Shown piece after piece: positions 1-9,235 of a stretch of 64,000 nt of DNA. The DNA lies in contig JARKUF010000017.1 in NCBI GenBank assembly GCA_029974015.1, positions 18,845 to 82,844 of the forward strand, written 5' to 3'. The notes under the pieces were generated by a model, which saw only the letters and a list, made by a program, of their open reading frames with translations, made no database searches and was not told the DNA's origin. The position numbers and the translations under genes were made by a program. Source of the stretch: Spirochaetota bacterium (GTDB lineage: Bacteria; Spirochaetota; UBA4802; JAGODF01). Each line of letters opens with the position of its first letter. Position 1 is the first letter of the stretch.

Positions 1-1514
1 GGGAAAGCATAAAGAGAGTGCTCCAGGGGCACGAGGCCGTGGTGCTTGAAAAGACCCATCTCGTGTCGGCAAACAAGATATCGATCATCGCGGACATAAA
101 ACTCACCACGATGGTGGTGAAGGGGCGGACGCAGGTTATTTTTGTCATAGACGACGTCACGGCAATCTGCAAAAAAGACTTCCAGATCAACCTCATAAGC
201 CAGGTGTCGGAATCGATACAGCGGGACGATGAAATTGACAGCGTCCTGCACGCGATACTCATCGGCGTTACTTCTGGATCGGGTCTGGGCTTCAACAGGG
301 CTATGCTTTTTCTGGCCAATCCAAGGGACAAGGCCCTCAAGGGGAAAATGGCCGTGGGGCCCGACACAATGGAAGAGGCGATAAAAATATGGAGCTCCGT
401 ATCCGAATGCGGTGTCGACATCTACAGCCAGCTCAAGTCGTACAACGAGAATAAGGAAGGGGGCGGGAAGCTTATAGAGAAAGTGCAGACATCCTCATTC
501 AGTTTGAAGGACGAGGCCAACATATTCGTAAGGGCCTTAAACTCCCAGGAACATATCCATGTCTATGACGCCTATAATGATGAGAGGGTCTCGGAGGAGA
601 TTCGAGGTTTCATGGAAGTTCGGGAGTTTGTCGTCACTCCCCTGGTATCGGTGAACAAATCCCTGGGCGTCATAGTCGCCGACAACAGGTTCAACCAGAC
701 GCCTATTGGATACGACAATATTGAGCTGCTTTCCATTTTTGCCTTCCAGGCGGCGCTTCTCATCGAAAGCTATAACAATCTCCATATGATAAAAAAGGAA
801 ATGGGGAAAATTCGGGACCGCCAGGAAGCGATGGTTGAGTCGGAAAAACTCGCCGCCGTGGGGCGCATCGCCTCCCATATAGCCCATGAGATCCGCAATC
901 CTCTGGTGACCATGGGGGGATACGCGCGGCGAATCGTCCAGCTCGCCAGGGATGTTCCCAAAACGGGTGAAAGCATCGCAAAGGCGGCTACGGTGGTGCT
1001 GAAGGAATCGGAGCGGCTGGAAAAGACACTTTCCAACGTCATGGACTTCTCCAGGGCCTCCCACTTTATCATGGAATTCAATAATATCAACGAGGTCATA
1101 AGCGACACCTACGAGCTGTTAAAAAACCTTTTCCAGGAACGAAGGCTTAAAGTTGACCTGAAACTGGACGATGGCATACCTCTGGTCAAATCCGACTTCA
1201 ACCAGATGAAGCAGGTGATGCTGAACCTTTTCCAGAATGCCATAGACGCGACGCCCCCGGAGGGCACGGTGACGGTGGCCACTGGGGCCAATGGCGACAG
1301 GATTACCGTTTCAGTGAAAGATTCCGGATTGGGAATGGCCGATGACGATATTCACAGGATTTTCGAGCCCTTCTATTCCACAAAAGTAACCGGGGTGGGG
1401 CTGGGCCTTTCTATAGTGAAAAAGATAATTACGGACCATAACGGCGAAGTCTCCGTTACGTCGAAAAAAGACGGAGGTTCGGAGTTCCTCATCAACCTCC
1501 CCATACCAAAATGA
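1..1514 (+). CDS. Sensor histidine kinase (PAS/GAF, HisKA, HATPase), 5' end cut off
   Basis: The reading frame is open from the first bases of the window, so the true start lies upstream; the first possible internal start is a GTG at 18. Numbered from there, the order is the tail of a PAS-like domain (about 1-50), a GAF-type sensor (about 65-255), a short helical linker, a HisKA domain with the phospho-acceptor His near 290 (SHIAHEIRNP), and a HATPase domain with N box (NLFQNAIDA, near 401), DSGLGM, and the ATP-lid glycines GVGLGLSIV near 459. It should autophosphorylate and pass phosphate to a response regulator, most simply the product of the gene 160 bases downstream. No membrane segment is visible in the part present, so it may be a cytosolic NtrB-like kinase. 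The signal it senses is unknown. Confidence 0.93.
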   Translation, partial: ESIKRVLQGHEAVVLEKTHLVSANKISIIADIKLTTMVVKGRTQVIFVIDDVTAICKKDFQINLISQVSESIQRDDEIDSVLHAILIGVTSGSGLGFNRAMLFLANPRDKALKGKMAVGPDTMEEAIKIWSSVSECGVDIYSQLKSYNENKEGGGKLIEKVQTSSFSLKDEANIFVRALNSQEHIHVYDAYNDERVSEEIRGFMEVREFVVTPLVSVNKSLGVIVADNRFNQTPIGYDNIELLSIFAFQAALLIESYNNLHMIKKEMGKIRDRQEAMVESEKLAAVGRIASHIAHEIRNPLVTMGGYARRIVQLARDVPKTGESIAKAATVVLKESERLEKTLSNVMDFSRASHFIMEFNNINEVISDTYELLKNLFQERRLKVDLKLDDGIPLVKSDFNQMKQVMLNLFQNAIDATPPEGTVTVATGANGDRITVSVKDSGLGMADDDIHRIFEPFYSTKVTGVGLGLSIVKKIITDHNGEVSVTSKKDGGSEFLINLPIPK

Positions 1515-1676
1515 GGAGGGGCGGCGCCTGGCCCGTTGTGAACGGGAAGGAAAAATTGCTTGAAAGCCTCTTTTTAGAAGTATAGCATTTTAGCGCCGAA
1601 AAAGGAGTGCCGTATGTCCATGCGACATGGTTCGCTGGCAGTGTGCGTAAAAGATCATTTTTGGGAGGAGCACGCT

Positions 1677-2039
1677 ATGAGCAAAATACTGATCGTAGAG
1701 GACGAACAGCACCAGAGGGAATTGTATGCGATGGAGCTACAGGAGGAGGGCTACCAGGTGGACCAGGCCTCGAACGGCAAGGAAGCTGTGGAGCTGGTGA
1801 AGAACAACAAATACGACCTGGTTGTCCTGGATATCCGCATGCCGGAGATGGACGGCATAGAGGCCCTCGGGAAGATACTCTCCCGTGACAAGAAGATCCC
1901 CATAATTATTTATACTGCTTATTCAAATTACAAGAGCAACTTCATGACATGGACGGCCGACGCCTATATTACAAAGTCGTCGAACCTCGGGGAGCTTAAG
2001 GAAAAGATCGCTGAAATACTCGCATCGCGCTCAAAATGA
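1677..2039 (+). CDS. Single-domain response regulator (receiver only)
   Basis: 120 residues forming one receiver domain: acidic pocket near residues 8-10 (VEDE), phospho-acceptor Asp52 (LVVLDIRMPEMDG), Thr80 and Lys100. There is no output domain, so it must act on a partner protein. The start is the ATG at 1677 because TTGGGAGGAG lies just before it; an in-frame ATG at 1614 has no such site and adds 21 unlikely residues. The preceding gene is a histidine kinase. The stop overlaps the start of glgC (ATGA), which suggests translational coupling with ADP-glucose synthesis. A role in controlling glycogen metabolism is inferred from position only. Confidence 0.92.
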   Translation: MSKILIVEDEQHQRELYAMELQEEGYQVDQASNGKEAVELVKNNKYDLVVLDIRMPEMDGIEALGKILSRDKKIPIIIYTAYSNYKSNFMTWTADAYITKSSNLGELKEKIAEILASRSK

Positions 2040-3253
2040 TGGACGAAGCTTTGAAAAAAACCCTGACTTTCATACTTGCCGGAGGGCAGGGAGAGCGACT
2101 TCATCCTCTCACCAGGGACCGCTCCAAACCGGCGGTCCCCTTCGGCGGGATATATCGCATTATCGACTTTCCCCTGAGCAACTGCCTGAATTCGGATTTG
2201 GAGAAAATCATCGTCCTTACCCAGTACAAGTCCCTTTCCCTGGACAGGCATGTTAAAACCGCCTGGAACATGTTTCAGCGCGATCTGGGGGGGTTTATCG
2301 ATGTGGCCCCGCCCCAGCAGCGGATCAATGCGGACTGGTACCGGGGCACCGCCGACGCCATCTTCCAGAACATCTATATCATCGAGATGGAAAAGCCCGA
2401 ATACGTCCTTATCCTTTCCGGGGACCATGTTTACAAGATGGACTACCGAAAGATGCTTAGGTACCATATAGAAAGCGATGCCGACCTCACCATAGCCGCC
2501 ATTGAAACGCCCGCGTCGGAAGCGTCCCGATTTGGCGTTCTTGAGGTGGACCAGCATAACCGCGTTATAGGCTTTCAGGAAAAGCCTTCAAACCCCGGGA
2601 CAATTCCGGGGAAAGAAGGAATGTCCTTCATCTCCATGGGGATTTACGCCTTCAAGACGGACAGGCTCGTGAAATATCTTTCCGACGATCACAGGCTTGA
2701 AGGCACCAACGACTTTGGGAAAGACATCATCCCCCGCATATACGGCACCGACCGGGTCTTCACCTACGATTATGTGGCCGCCGAGGGCGACCGGGCCTAC
2801 TGGAAGGACATCGGAACCATCAGCTCGTATTTCGATTCGAACATGGACTTGGTTTCGGTGACGCCGGAGCTGAACCTCTATGACCGGAAATGGCCCATCC
2901 GTACTTTCATGGAGCAATGGCCCCCGGGCAAGATGATTTTTGACGAGGGCGAACGGAGGGGCGTCGCCTTGAATTCCCTAATATCGAACGGGGCCATAGT
3001 GAGCGGCGGCCGGGTGAGCGGCTCCATCATATCTCCCGGGGTGAAGATCAACAGCTTTTCGGAGATCCGGAACTCGATTATCTTTCACAGGGTCACCATC
3101 GGCCGGCGCACGAAAATACGAAACGCCATCATCGACAAGTATGTGAACATACCCGAAGGTGAAGAGATTGGCTTTGATTTTGAAAGGGATTCCCAGCGCT
3201 TTACGATTTCCCCGGAAGGCATTGTAGTAATACCAAAGGATTTTGTCTTCTGA
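2036..3253 (+). CDS. glgC: Glucose-1-phosphate adenylyltransferase (ADP-glucose pyrophosphorylase)
   Basis: Makes ADP-glucose from glucose-1-phosphate and ATP, the committed step of bacterial glycogen synthesis in the cytosol. The 405 residues match the usual family length. The nucleotide-binding start FILAGGQGERLHPLT (about 11-25) and the following SKPAVPFGG stretch are clear, as are the YRGTADA motif and the FQEKP region. A C-terminal left-handed beta-helix region with repeated I/V-x-x-G-x spacing is present. The gene overlaps the upstream response regulator by four bases and the downstream gene by one base (TGATG), so all three are probably co-translated. The glycogen synthase domain that would use its product is in the fusion protein at 48.5-53.4 kb. 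Confidence 0.97.
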   Translation: MMDEALKKTLTFILAGGQGERLHPLTRDRSKPAVPFGGIYRIIDFPLSNCLNSDLEKIIVLTQYKSLSLDRHVKTAWNMFQRDLGGFIDVAPPQQRINADWYRGTADAIFQNIYIIEMEKPEYVLILSGDHVYKMDYRKMLRYHIESDADLTIAAIETPASEASRFGVLEVDQHNRVIGFQEKPSNPGTIPGKEGMSFISMGIYAFKTDRLVKYLSDDHRLEGTNDFGKDIIPRIYGTDRVFTYDYVAAEGDRAYWKDIGTISSYFDSNMDLVSVTPELNLYDRKWPIRTFMEQWPPGKMIFDEGERRGVALNSLISNGAIVSGGRVSGSIISPGVKINSFSEIRNSIIFHRVTIGRRTKIRNAIIDKYVNIPEGEEIGFDFERDSQRFTISPEGIVVIPKDFVF

Positions 3254-4836
3254 TGAAACTCATACTCGTCGGGAACCTCCGGGGGGCCCATGCCGGGGCC
3301 TATGTTCTCCTCAAAGAAACGATTGCCGACGCGTACCTCTTCTGCGGGGACCTGCTCGACGGCCCCTTTTTTTCTGCCGGCAATAATGCGCTTCTCTCTT
3401 CCCTTGAGCAGAGGCTTGGTGATTACTGCGGAGAAAAGCTAAACCTGCCATCGGCGGCAATGTCGGCCCGTTCAATTTCCGATGATCCCGCCGCTCCGCG
3501 GGAGATTATCGAAACGGCGAAAGAATATCTCCTCCTCGCGGAAAAGGGGGCCGGTATGGCGGCGCAGAAATACCGCGTCCTGGACAATATACTCTCCACC
3601 AAACCCTATGTCCCGGTCCTCATCGTCCCCGGGCCCGGTGACGGCAGCCTTGAAGGCACTCCCCTTGCCGAACGCGTCCTGGACGGCAATGGTCGGGAAA
3701 TATCATCCATTGTTATGCATGGGTTTTCTCAGGCTTCCTCCGGGACAATCGGTAAAGGCCCTGTCAATGTTCCGGAAACGGACATCCTGGCCATTGCCCT
3801 AAATGGCGGGGACGGGCAAATATCCGCCTCCCATCTCCATGCTTTTGTGGATGACCAGCGGAAAGGACATCCGGGGGCGGGGTTTCTGTTCATCTCCGGT
3901 TCCGGCAGCGGGCATTCCGTCATTGTGGACAGACATACCGTCGAGCTGCGCAGTGCCGATTTCGGCGTCGGGCCTGAGGACGTGGAGGTCGATGGAGGGT
4001 ATTTCTACCAGTACGAATGCGGGTATAAGGGGTCGGTCCACATTGTCTTAAAAAAACTTGCGGGGGAAAGGGTCATCGACATCGCGGAATATTTTGTGGA
4101 TAAAGGCATGTTGCGCGAAAGCGTAGTCGATGCTGACCGTTATGCCGCCCTTGTGGAAGGCAGAAAATTCGGGATAGACTCCATCACCTACACCCATTCC
4201 CCGGAGCTTAAACTCTTCCGTGATATACGGAACTTTTTCCGCATCCACCAGACCCGGGAAACGGAGAAGCGCGTGGAAACCCTCCAGAAGGCCATAGACT
4301 GCATGGAGGATGACCGCCATCTCATGGCCCTGGACCTCGTGGGTTCCACCAATGTGGGCCTTTCGGGAAAAAGCTCCGATGTGGATATGGTCCTTTACAT
4401 CAGGGCCGGGGGCGGGGACGATGAAAAAAAACTGCATCAGGAATTTTCCCGAGTGGAGGAGCGTCTGCGGCGGGAGTTGAGGGAGGAAGTTGAATTCGAG
4501 GTGATAGACCGCATCGACCTGGACCGCGTGGAGGCGAGCATAAGTTCCAGGGACTTCGGGTGCGATTCCCTTCAGTTGTTCGCCACCTACCGTTCCGCAT
4601 GCCGCCCCGTCAATTACCGGGTGCTGGCGCCACTTGAAGACCGGCTCAACCAGGATACCATGTTTCGGCGCGAAGTGGAGGAGCTAATGCGTTCCTATCT
4701 GCGAATGTTCGCGAAGACTTCGGACAACAGCAAGTCTTTCGAGAAATACCTTACCCGTCTGAAAACTTCCGGGATAGCCGTGCCGGGGCCTTTGATGGAA
4801 AAGATACGGATTATGCTACAGCAGAAGAGGACGTAA
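3253..4836 (+). CDS. Unrecognised protein: phosphoesterase-like N-terminus plus nucleotidyltransferase-like C-terminus
   Basis: No family was recognised over the full 527 residues. The C-terminal part carries a convincing nucleotidyltransferase signature, GSTNVGLSGKSSDVDMVLY (about 362-380): the GS then D-x-D layout of the Pol-beta superfamily, with a possible third acidic residue further on (FEVID). The N-terminal part recalls calcineurin-like phosphoesterases: an MKLILVGN start, FCGDLLDG where GDxxD is expected, PGPGDG where GNHD is expected, and SGSGSGH later. Those sites look incomplete, so the domain may be inactive or only similar by chance. The gene starts on the glgC stop codon and ends six bases before the convergent malQ stop. 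A role linked to glycogen is a guess from position. Confidence 0.75.
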   Translation: MKLILVGNLRGAHAGAYVLLKETIADAYLFCGDLLDGPFFSAGNNALLSSLEQRLGDYCGEKLNLPSAAMSARSISDDPAAPREIIETAKEYLLLAEKGAGMAAQKYRVLDNILSTKPYVPVLIVPGPGDGSLEGTPLAERVLDGNGREISSIVMHGFSQASSGTIGKGPVNVPETDILAIALNGGDGQISASHLHAFVDDQRKGHPGAGFLFISGSGSGHSVIVDRHTVELRSADFGVGPEDVEVDGGYFYQYECGYKGSVHIVLKKLAGERVIDIAEYFVDKGMLRESVVDADRYAALVEGRKFGIDSITYTHSPELKLFRDIRNFFRIHQTRETEKRVETLQKAIDCMEDDRHLMALDLVGSTNVGLSGKSSDVDMVLYIRAGGGDDEKKLHQEFSRVEERLRRELREEVEFEVIDRIDLDRVEASISSRDFGCDSLQLFATYRSACRPVNYRVLAPLEDRLNQDTMFRREVEELMRSYLRMFAKTSDNSKSFEKYLTRLKTSGIAVPGPLMEKIRIMLQQKRT

Positions 4837-4842
4837 AAGGGC

Positions 4843-6360
4843 TCATCTCCTGTACATCGCCGCCAGGCGCTTCAATTTGTCCGCCATTTCCGGGGTGATT
4901 TCGTTCTCCCTGAGCTTCCACCGCCAGTTTCCCCCGGTGGTACCGGGGATGTTCATCCTGAATTCCTGTCCGTATCCGAGTATGTCCTGGGCCGGCACAA
5001 TGGCGAGGCGCGCCGTGGTCATATAGGCCGTCCTTATAAGTTGCCAGTGAAAATCGCTGAACTTTTCGGACCCTATGTACTCGAGTATGTACTTTCTTCT
5101 CTCGTCGTCGTTCTCGATGCCGTAGAACCATCCGTTAATCGTGTTGTTATCATGGGTCCCCGTGTAGACCACGCAGTTGGATTTCTCCATATTATGAGGG
5201 AGATATTCATTATCGCTGTTCTCATCGAATGCGAACTGGAGGACCTTCATCCCCGGGATTCTCAGGCCGTCCCGTAATTCCCGAACCTCGTCCGTGATGA
5301 CGCCCAGGTCCTCGGCGATGATGGGAATATCGCCCAGGTCTTTTCTCAGCCTCTCGAAGAAGGCAGTGCCCGGGCCCTTTATCCATTTTCCCTTCACGGC
5401 TGTCTTTTCCTTCGCGGGGATGGACCAGTACGATTCAAAGGCCCTGAAGTGGTCAATGCGAACAACATCGACGAGGGAAAGGAGGCGCCGGAGCCGCTTT
5501 TTCCACCATTCGTAGGTTTTCTCAAGAAGAGCGCCATCCCTGTCGGCCCAGCGATAAAGTGGATTTCCCCAGCGCTGCCCCGTCTCGCTGAAGTAATCGG
5601 GAGGGACCCCGGCAACGGCGCTGGGCCTTTTGGTCTTTTCGTCAAGCTGGAGTATGTCGGGGTTTGTCCAGGCGTCGGCCCCCTCCAGATTGATGTAGAT
5701 TGGAATATCGCCGATGAGGCGTATGCCCAGAGTGTTGCAATGTTTCCTCAGGGCGTTCCACTGCTCGAAAAAAAGGAACTGGACGAAGCGATGGTAACTG
5801 GCCCTGTCTTTGAGGCGCATGTTCCATTTTTCAAGGGCGGCCGCATCACGCATTGCGGCCCCGCTGTCCCATTCGAGCCAGTTATTTGTGTCATAGTGTT
5901 CCGCCAGGGCCGAGAAGAGCGCATAGTCGCCAAGCCAGGAGCGCTCATCCTGGCAAAACTTCTCAAAGGCTTCGAGGTCTTCATCTTTGGCTGATGAGAA
6001 GAAGAGCTCATTTGCCCTTGAAAGCTCCCTTTCTTTGTGCAGGGTCACCCGGTCAAAATCGATGAAATGGTCTTCGAGGAAATTTTCTTCATCGATGGGT
6101 CCGCCATGCCAGGGTTTCTTCGCCACTTCTTCGAGGCTGATGAAGTATGGATTTCCCGCGAAGGTCGAGGTGGACGCGTAAGGGGAATAATCGAACGCCG
6201 GGACAACCGGTCCCAGTGGAAGGACCTGCCAGTACGATTGCCCGGCGCGGACGAGGAGTTCCGCGAAGTCGCGGGCCTCTTTTCCTAAGGTGCCGATGCC
6301 GTATCGTCCGGGAAGGCTCGTGATGTGAAGCAGGGTCCCTGCCGATCTTTCAATTTTCAT
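4843..6360 (-). CDS. malQ: 4-alpha-glucanotransferase (amylomaltase, GH77)
   Basis: Transfers alpha-1,4-glucan segments between maltodextrins in the cytosol. The 505 residues are full length. The N-terminal substrate-site stretch (LLHITSLPGRYGIG) and the GH77 catalytic signatures are visible: VDVVRIDHFRAF (nucleophile Asp), PIIAEDLG (acid/base Glu) and YTGTHDNNT (third acidic residue). The ATG overlaps the stop of the upstream acyl-CoA synthetase gene (ATGA), so the two are one transcription unit. It is convergent with the glgC operon, with only six bases between stops and therefore no room for a separate terminator. It fits breakdown or remodelling of the same storage glucan. Confidence 0.96.
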   Translation of the reverse strand: MKIERSAGTLLHITSLPGRYGIGTLGKEARDFAELLVRAGQSYWQVLPLGPVVPAFDYSPYASTSTFAGNPYFISLEEVAKKPWHGGPIDEENFLEDHFIDFDRVTLHKERELSRANELFFSSAKDEDLEAFEKFCQDERSWLGDYALFSALAEHYDTNNWLEWDSGAAMRDAAALEKWNMRLKDRASYHRFVQFLFFEQWNALRKHCNTLGIRLIGDIPIYINLEGADAWTNPDILQLDEKTKRPSAVAGVPPDYFSETGQRWGNPLYRWADRDGALLEKTYEWWKKRLRRLLSLVDVVRIDHFRAFESYWSIPAKEKTAVKGKWIKGPGTAFFERLRKDLGDIPIIAEDLGVITDEVRELRDGLRIPGMKVLQFAFDENSDNEYLPHNMEKSNCVVYTGTHDNNTINGWFYGIENDDERRKYILEYIGSEKFSDFHWQLIRTAYMTTARLAIVPAQDILGYGQEFRMNIPGTTGGNWRWKLRENEITPEMADKLKRLAAMYRR

Positions 6361-8453
6361 CTCTCAATCCTCATACGTGAGTCAAGGGCGCAGGTCCCGG
6401 AGCCATCGGCCAACAGACGGAGCGGGTTCACATCGAGCTCCTTAATTTCCGGAAAGGCGGATAAAAGCTGTGATACTCTGACAATGGCATCGACATATCC
6501 TTCGATGTCCGCCCGGGGCTTTCCCCTGAAGCCCTTCAGCATTTTGTAGGATTTCAATCGGGCGAGCTTTCTCCTTATGTCGTCGGGGCGTACAGGGCAG
6601 ACCGCGCTTGCAATGTCTTCGAACACCTCTACATAGATGCCGCCGAAACCGAAGATTACAACGGGGCCGAAGGAGATGTCGTATTTTCCGCCGATGAACA
6701 TATCGTACCCTTCTCCCGCCATCCTCTGGACGCGTACGCCATCGAACCTTGCGCCCTTTTTGTACTTCGCAAGGTTTTCTTTGATTGTTTCGAAGGCGCG
6801 TTTCGCCTCCTCTGCGTCTTTCACTCCCACAACAACCCCGCCTGATTCTGTTTTATGGAGCGCGTCGGGAGATACGACCTTCATAACCACGGGGAAGCCG
6901 AAACCGCCAGCTATTGCGGCCGCCTCCCCGGGGCTTTTCGCTATCTTTGATTCGGCGGTTGAAAGGCCGCAGAGTTCCAGCACGTCCAGGGTTTCTTCCC
7001 CTAATATGTTGCCCTGCGTATCGAGCCATTTTTTTACAGCGGCAATGTCGATGCTTTCCGGCGGCCCTTCGGCCGGCTCATTTTTTTTGGCATGATAATC
7101 GCGCTGAAAAGCAAGTGCGCGCACCATTTCCTCGGGGCTGTTGAAGATGGGGAAGTTTACATTCTGTTTCACCTGATGCATGTAGCCCGCCAGGCCATAG
7201 AGGCATATTCCCAGGGGTTTTCCCGAGGAGAGGATTGCTCCATAGGTTTCTTTTGAAAGGTCCGTGAGGAACATGTTGTAAAAGACGTTTTCCCCCTCGG
7301 GCATTTTGGGGCGCTGGCTTATAAAAACCGCGCCGTCCACGTTCTCATTGTGCATCACCGATACCACCACATGGGCCACCATCTGCGGGTCGTAAATATC
7401 CCCCAGGTCCAGCGGGTTGGAGAACTTGATGACCCCGGCGTTCGCGAAATCCTGTAGGCTCCTGTAAAAATCCTCGCCCGGGTCGGCGAATTCGAAACCC
7501 GATTCTTCGCACAGGTCCGCCCCTATAACCGAGAACCCGCCGGCGGGGCTCATCACCATGATGCGCTTCCCTTTCATGGGCGGGATCTGGAAGGCCTTCG
7601 CCACGGCCATAAAGTCGCTGTAGTTACGGATGCGGATGATGCCTGCGTCCTCAAAGGCGGCGTCGATGATGTCCTCGTCGTTTGAAAGGGCGTCGGTGTG
7701 GCTCATGGCGGCCTTCTTTCCGGCGCTGGTCGTGTTGGATTTGTAAACCACAACGGGCTTTCCGATTTTGCGGGCCATCGCGGCGAGGTCGCGGCCCCGG
7801 ACCACGCTTTCAAGGTACATGCAGATGATGTCGGTCTCCGGGTCCTCGCCCAGGTATTTCAGGAAATCGACCTCGTCGAGGTCGAGCTTGTTTCCTATGC
7901 TGGCGAACTTTGCCATGCCGATGTGCTCGTCCATCATCAGGTTCCACATCATGAGCCCCACGCCGCCGCTCTGGGTGATGATGGACATGCCCCCCTTGGG
8001 GGGCCGAAAGAGGGGAACGAAGGGAAGGCAGAGGCCGTTGGTGGTGTTTGCAACCATGATGCCGTTCGGCCCCACGAAGCGGATGCCGTGCCTGCGGGCT
8101 GTCCGGAGGAGGAGGTCGGATAGGAGCTTGCCTTCCCCGCCATACTCCGAAAATCCGCCGGTGGGGATGGCCATCCGCTTTATGCCGAAATTTCCGCAGG
8201 CGTCAACGTATTCCGGTACGAATTTTGCGGGGATGAGGCAGACCGCAAGGTCGGGCACTTCCGGGAGGTCCTCGATGTTTTTGTACATCTTGATCCCGTC
8301 CACATGCGAGTATTCGCTCCTGGGGTTGGTCCCGAAAATCCTTCCGCGGTATCCCCAGCGAAGGAGGTTTTCCAGAATCATCCTGGGGATATTGTTCGGT
8401 TTCGGTGAAAGCCCAATGATGACTATCGACTCGGGATAAAATATTTTTTCCAT
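6357..8453 (-). CDS. NDP-forming acyl-CoA synthetase (fused alpha and beta subunits)
   Basis: Member of the acetyl-CoA synthetase (ADP-forming)/succinyl-CoA synthetase superfamily, which interconverts acyl-CoA plus ADP and Pi with free acid plus ATP. The order is a CoA-binding Rossmann domain (about 1-130, with SIVIIGLSPKPNNIP), succinyl-CoA-ligase-like domains carrying SHTDALS where the family usually has SHTGAL, and a C-terminal ATP-grasp domain (about 480-698, GFPVVMKVVSPDALHKTESGG). I chose the ATG at 8453 (698 residues, MEKIFYPESIVIIG) because GGAGG lies about eight bases upstream; a longer frame to 8576 has a non-family leader. In anaerobes this enzyme often yields ATP from acetyl-CoA. 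The acyl substrate cannot be told here. It is co-transcribed with malQ. Confidence 0.93.
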   Translation of the reverse strand: MEKIFYPESIVIIGLSPKPNNIPRMILENLLRWGYRGRIFGTNPRSEYSHVDGIKMYKNIEDLPEVPDLAVCLIPAKFVPEYVDACGNFGIKRMAIPTGGFSEYGGEGKLLSDLLLRTARRHGIRFVGPNGIMVANTTNGLCLPFVPLFRPPKGGMSIITQSGGVGLMMWNLMMDEHIGMAKFASIGNKLDLDEVDFLKYLGEDPETDIICMYLESVVRGRDLAAMARKIGKPVVVYKSNTTSAGKKAAMSHTDALSNDEDIIDAAFEDAGIIRIRNYSDFMAVAKAFQIPPMKGKRIMVMSPAGGFSVIGADLCEESGFEFADPGEDFYRSLQDFANAGVIKFSNPLDLGDIYDPQMVAHVVVSVMHNENVDGAVFISQRPKMPEGENVFYNMFLTDLSKETYGAILSSGKPLGICLYGLAGYMHQVKQNVNFPIFNSPEEMVRALAFQRDYHAKKNEPAEGPPESIDIAAVKKWLDTQGNILGEETLDVLELCGLSTAESKIAKSPGEAAAIAGGFGFPVVMKVVSPDALHKTESGGVVVGVKDAEEAKRAFETIKENLAKYKKGARFDGVRVQRMAGEGYDMFIGGKYDISFGPVVIFGFGGIYVEVFEDIASAVCPVRPDDIRRKLARLKSYKMLKGFRGKPRADIEGYVDAIVRVSQLLSAFPEIKELDVNPLRLLADGSGTCALDSRMRIER

Positions 8454-8602
8454 GAGGACCTCCAGTCCAGTTTGTGGGGCGCGGACCGTTGCGGCCATGA
8501 GCAAACAATTTTTGTAGGATATGCCCTTTCCTTCCGTCCAGTCAACAAGAAATGGCGGAGTAAAGAGGGCCTTCAATCAAAAAAAATCCGCATCAAATAG
8601 TA

Positions 8603-8632
8603 TTGACATTTTTCGCAATTCCGAACCATGAT
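8603..8632 (+). promoter_or_regulatory. Sigma-70-like promoter for the TPR gene
   Basis: TTGACA at 8603-8608 and CATGAT at 8627-8632, with an 18-base spacer. It lies in the divergent gap about 60 bases before the TPR gene start. The -35 box is perfect; the -10 box matches four of six bases. Confidence 0.45.
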
Positions 8633-8689
8633 CCAATTGAGATGGAAAAAGCGCCATCGGCCGACTCAGTCGCAGGGACGAAGTAAGCG

Positions 8690-9235
8690 ATGAAAGACAT
8701 CAAACGCTACAGCGAGAGGCTGAAAAAAATACTCACGAACGAAGAGCTTAGCATCTTCCGCAAAGACCGCTACAGCCTCATCGATTTCGGCTACGAGTAT
8801 GTCGACATCGGCCAGTACCGTAAGGCCTTCGAGCTTTTCAACATCGGCGTGAAGATCAACGGCTACGACCCCGACATCTTCAACGGGATAGGCATATCCT
8901 TATGCGAAATGGGACGCTTCAGGTCCTCGGTGTGGTTCCTGGAAAAGGCGGTTCAGATATACCCCGACGACGCCATCATCCTGGCGAACCTTGCGGGGGT
9001 ATACTGGGAGATATGTGAATATGAAAAGGCCATCTATTACTACACCCGCTCCCTCAAACTTGACCCGGAAATCGGCGAGACGCACCTCAACATCATCAAC
9101 CTCTATTACGAGATGGGAGACCTTTTCATGGCCTTCATCTCCTGCCTGGACTATCTGAAGATCGCGCCGGATGACCAGCAGGCCCTGGAGCTCAGGGACG
9201 ACATCATACTGAACCTGGGCATCTCCATGTTTTAA
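8690..9235 (+). CDS. Small tetratricopeptide-repeat protein
   Basis: 181 residues with at least three TPR-like helix pairs (for example YRKAFELFNIGVKINGYDPD, EKAVQIYPDDAIILANLAGV, YTRSLKLDPEIGETHLNII, each followed by a new helix). There is no signal peptide or membrane segment, so it is probably a cytosolic protein-binding scaffold. It is transcribed alone from the divergent gap with the acyl-CoA synthetase gene. Its TAA abuts the convergent lipoprotein gene with no gap. The partner and process are unknown. Confidence 0.85.
   Translation: MKDIKRYSERLKKILTNEELSIFRKDRYSLIDFGYEYVDIGQYRKAFELFNIGVKINGYDPDIFNGIGISLCEMGRFRSSVWFLEKAVQIYPDDAIILANLAGVYWEICEYEKAIYYYTRSLKLDPEIGETHLNIINLYYEMGDLFMAFISCLDYLKIAPDDQQALELRDDIILNLGISMF

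Noticed and set aside
8454..8576. 41-residue N-terminal extension of the acyl-CoA synthetase
   Set aside because: A strong GGAGG is placed for the ATG at 8453, where the CoA-binding domain begins.
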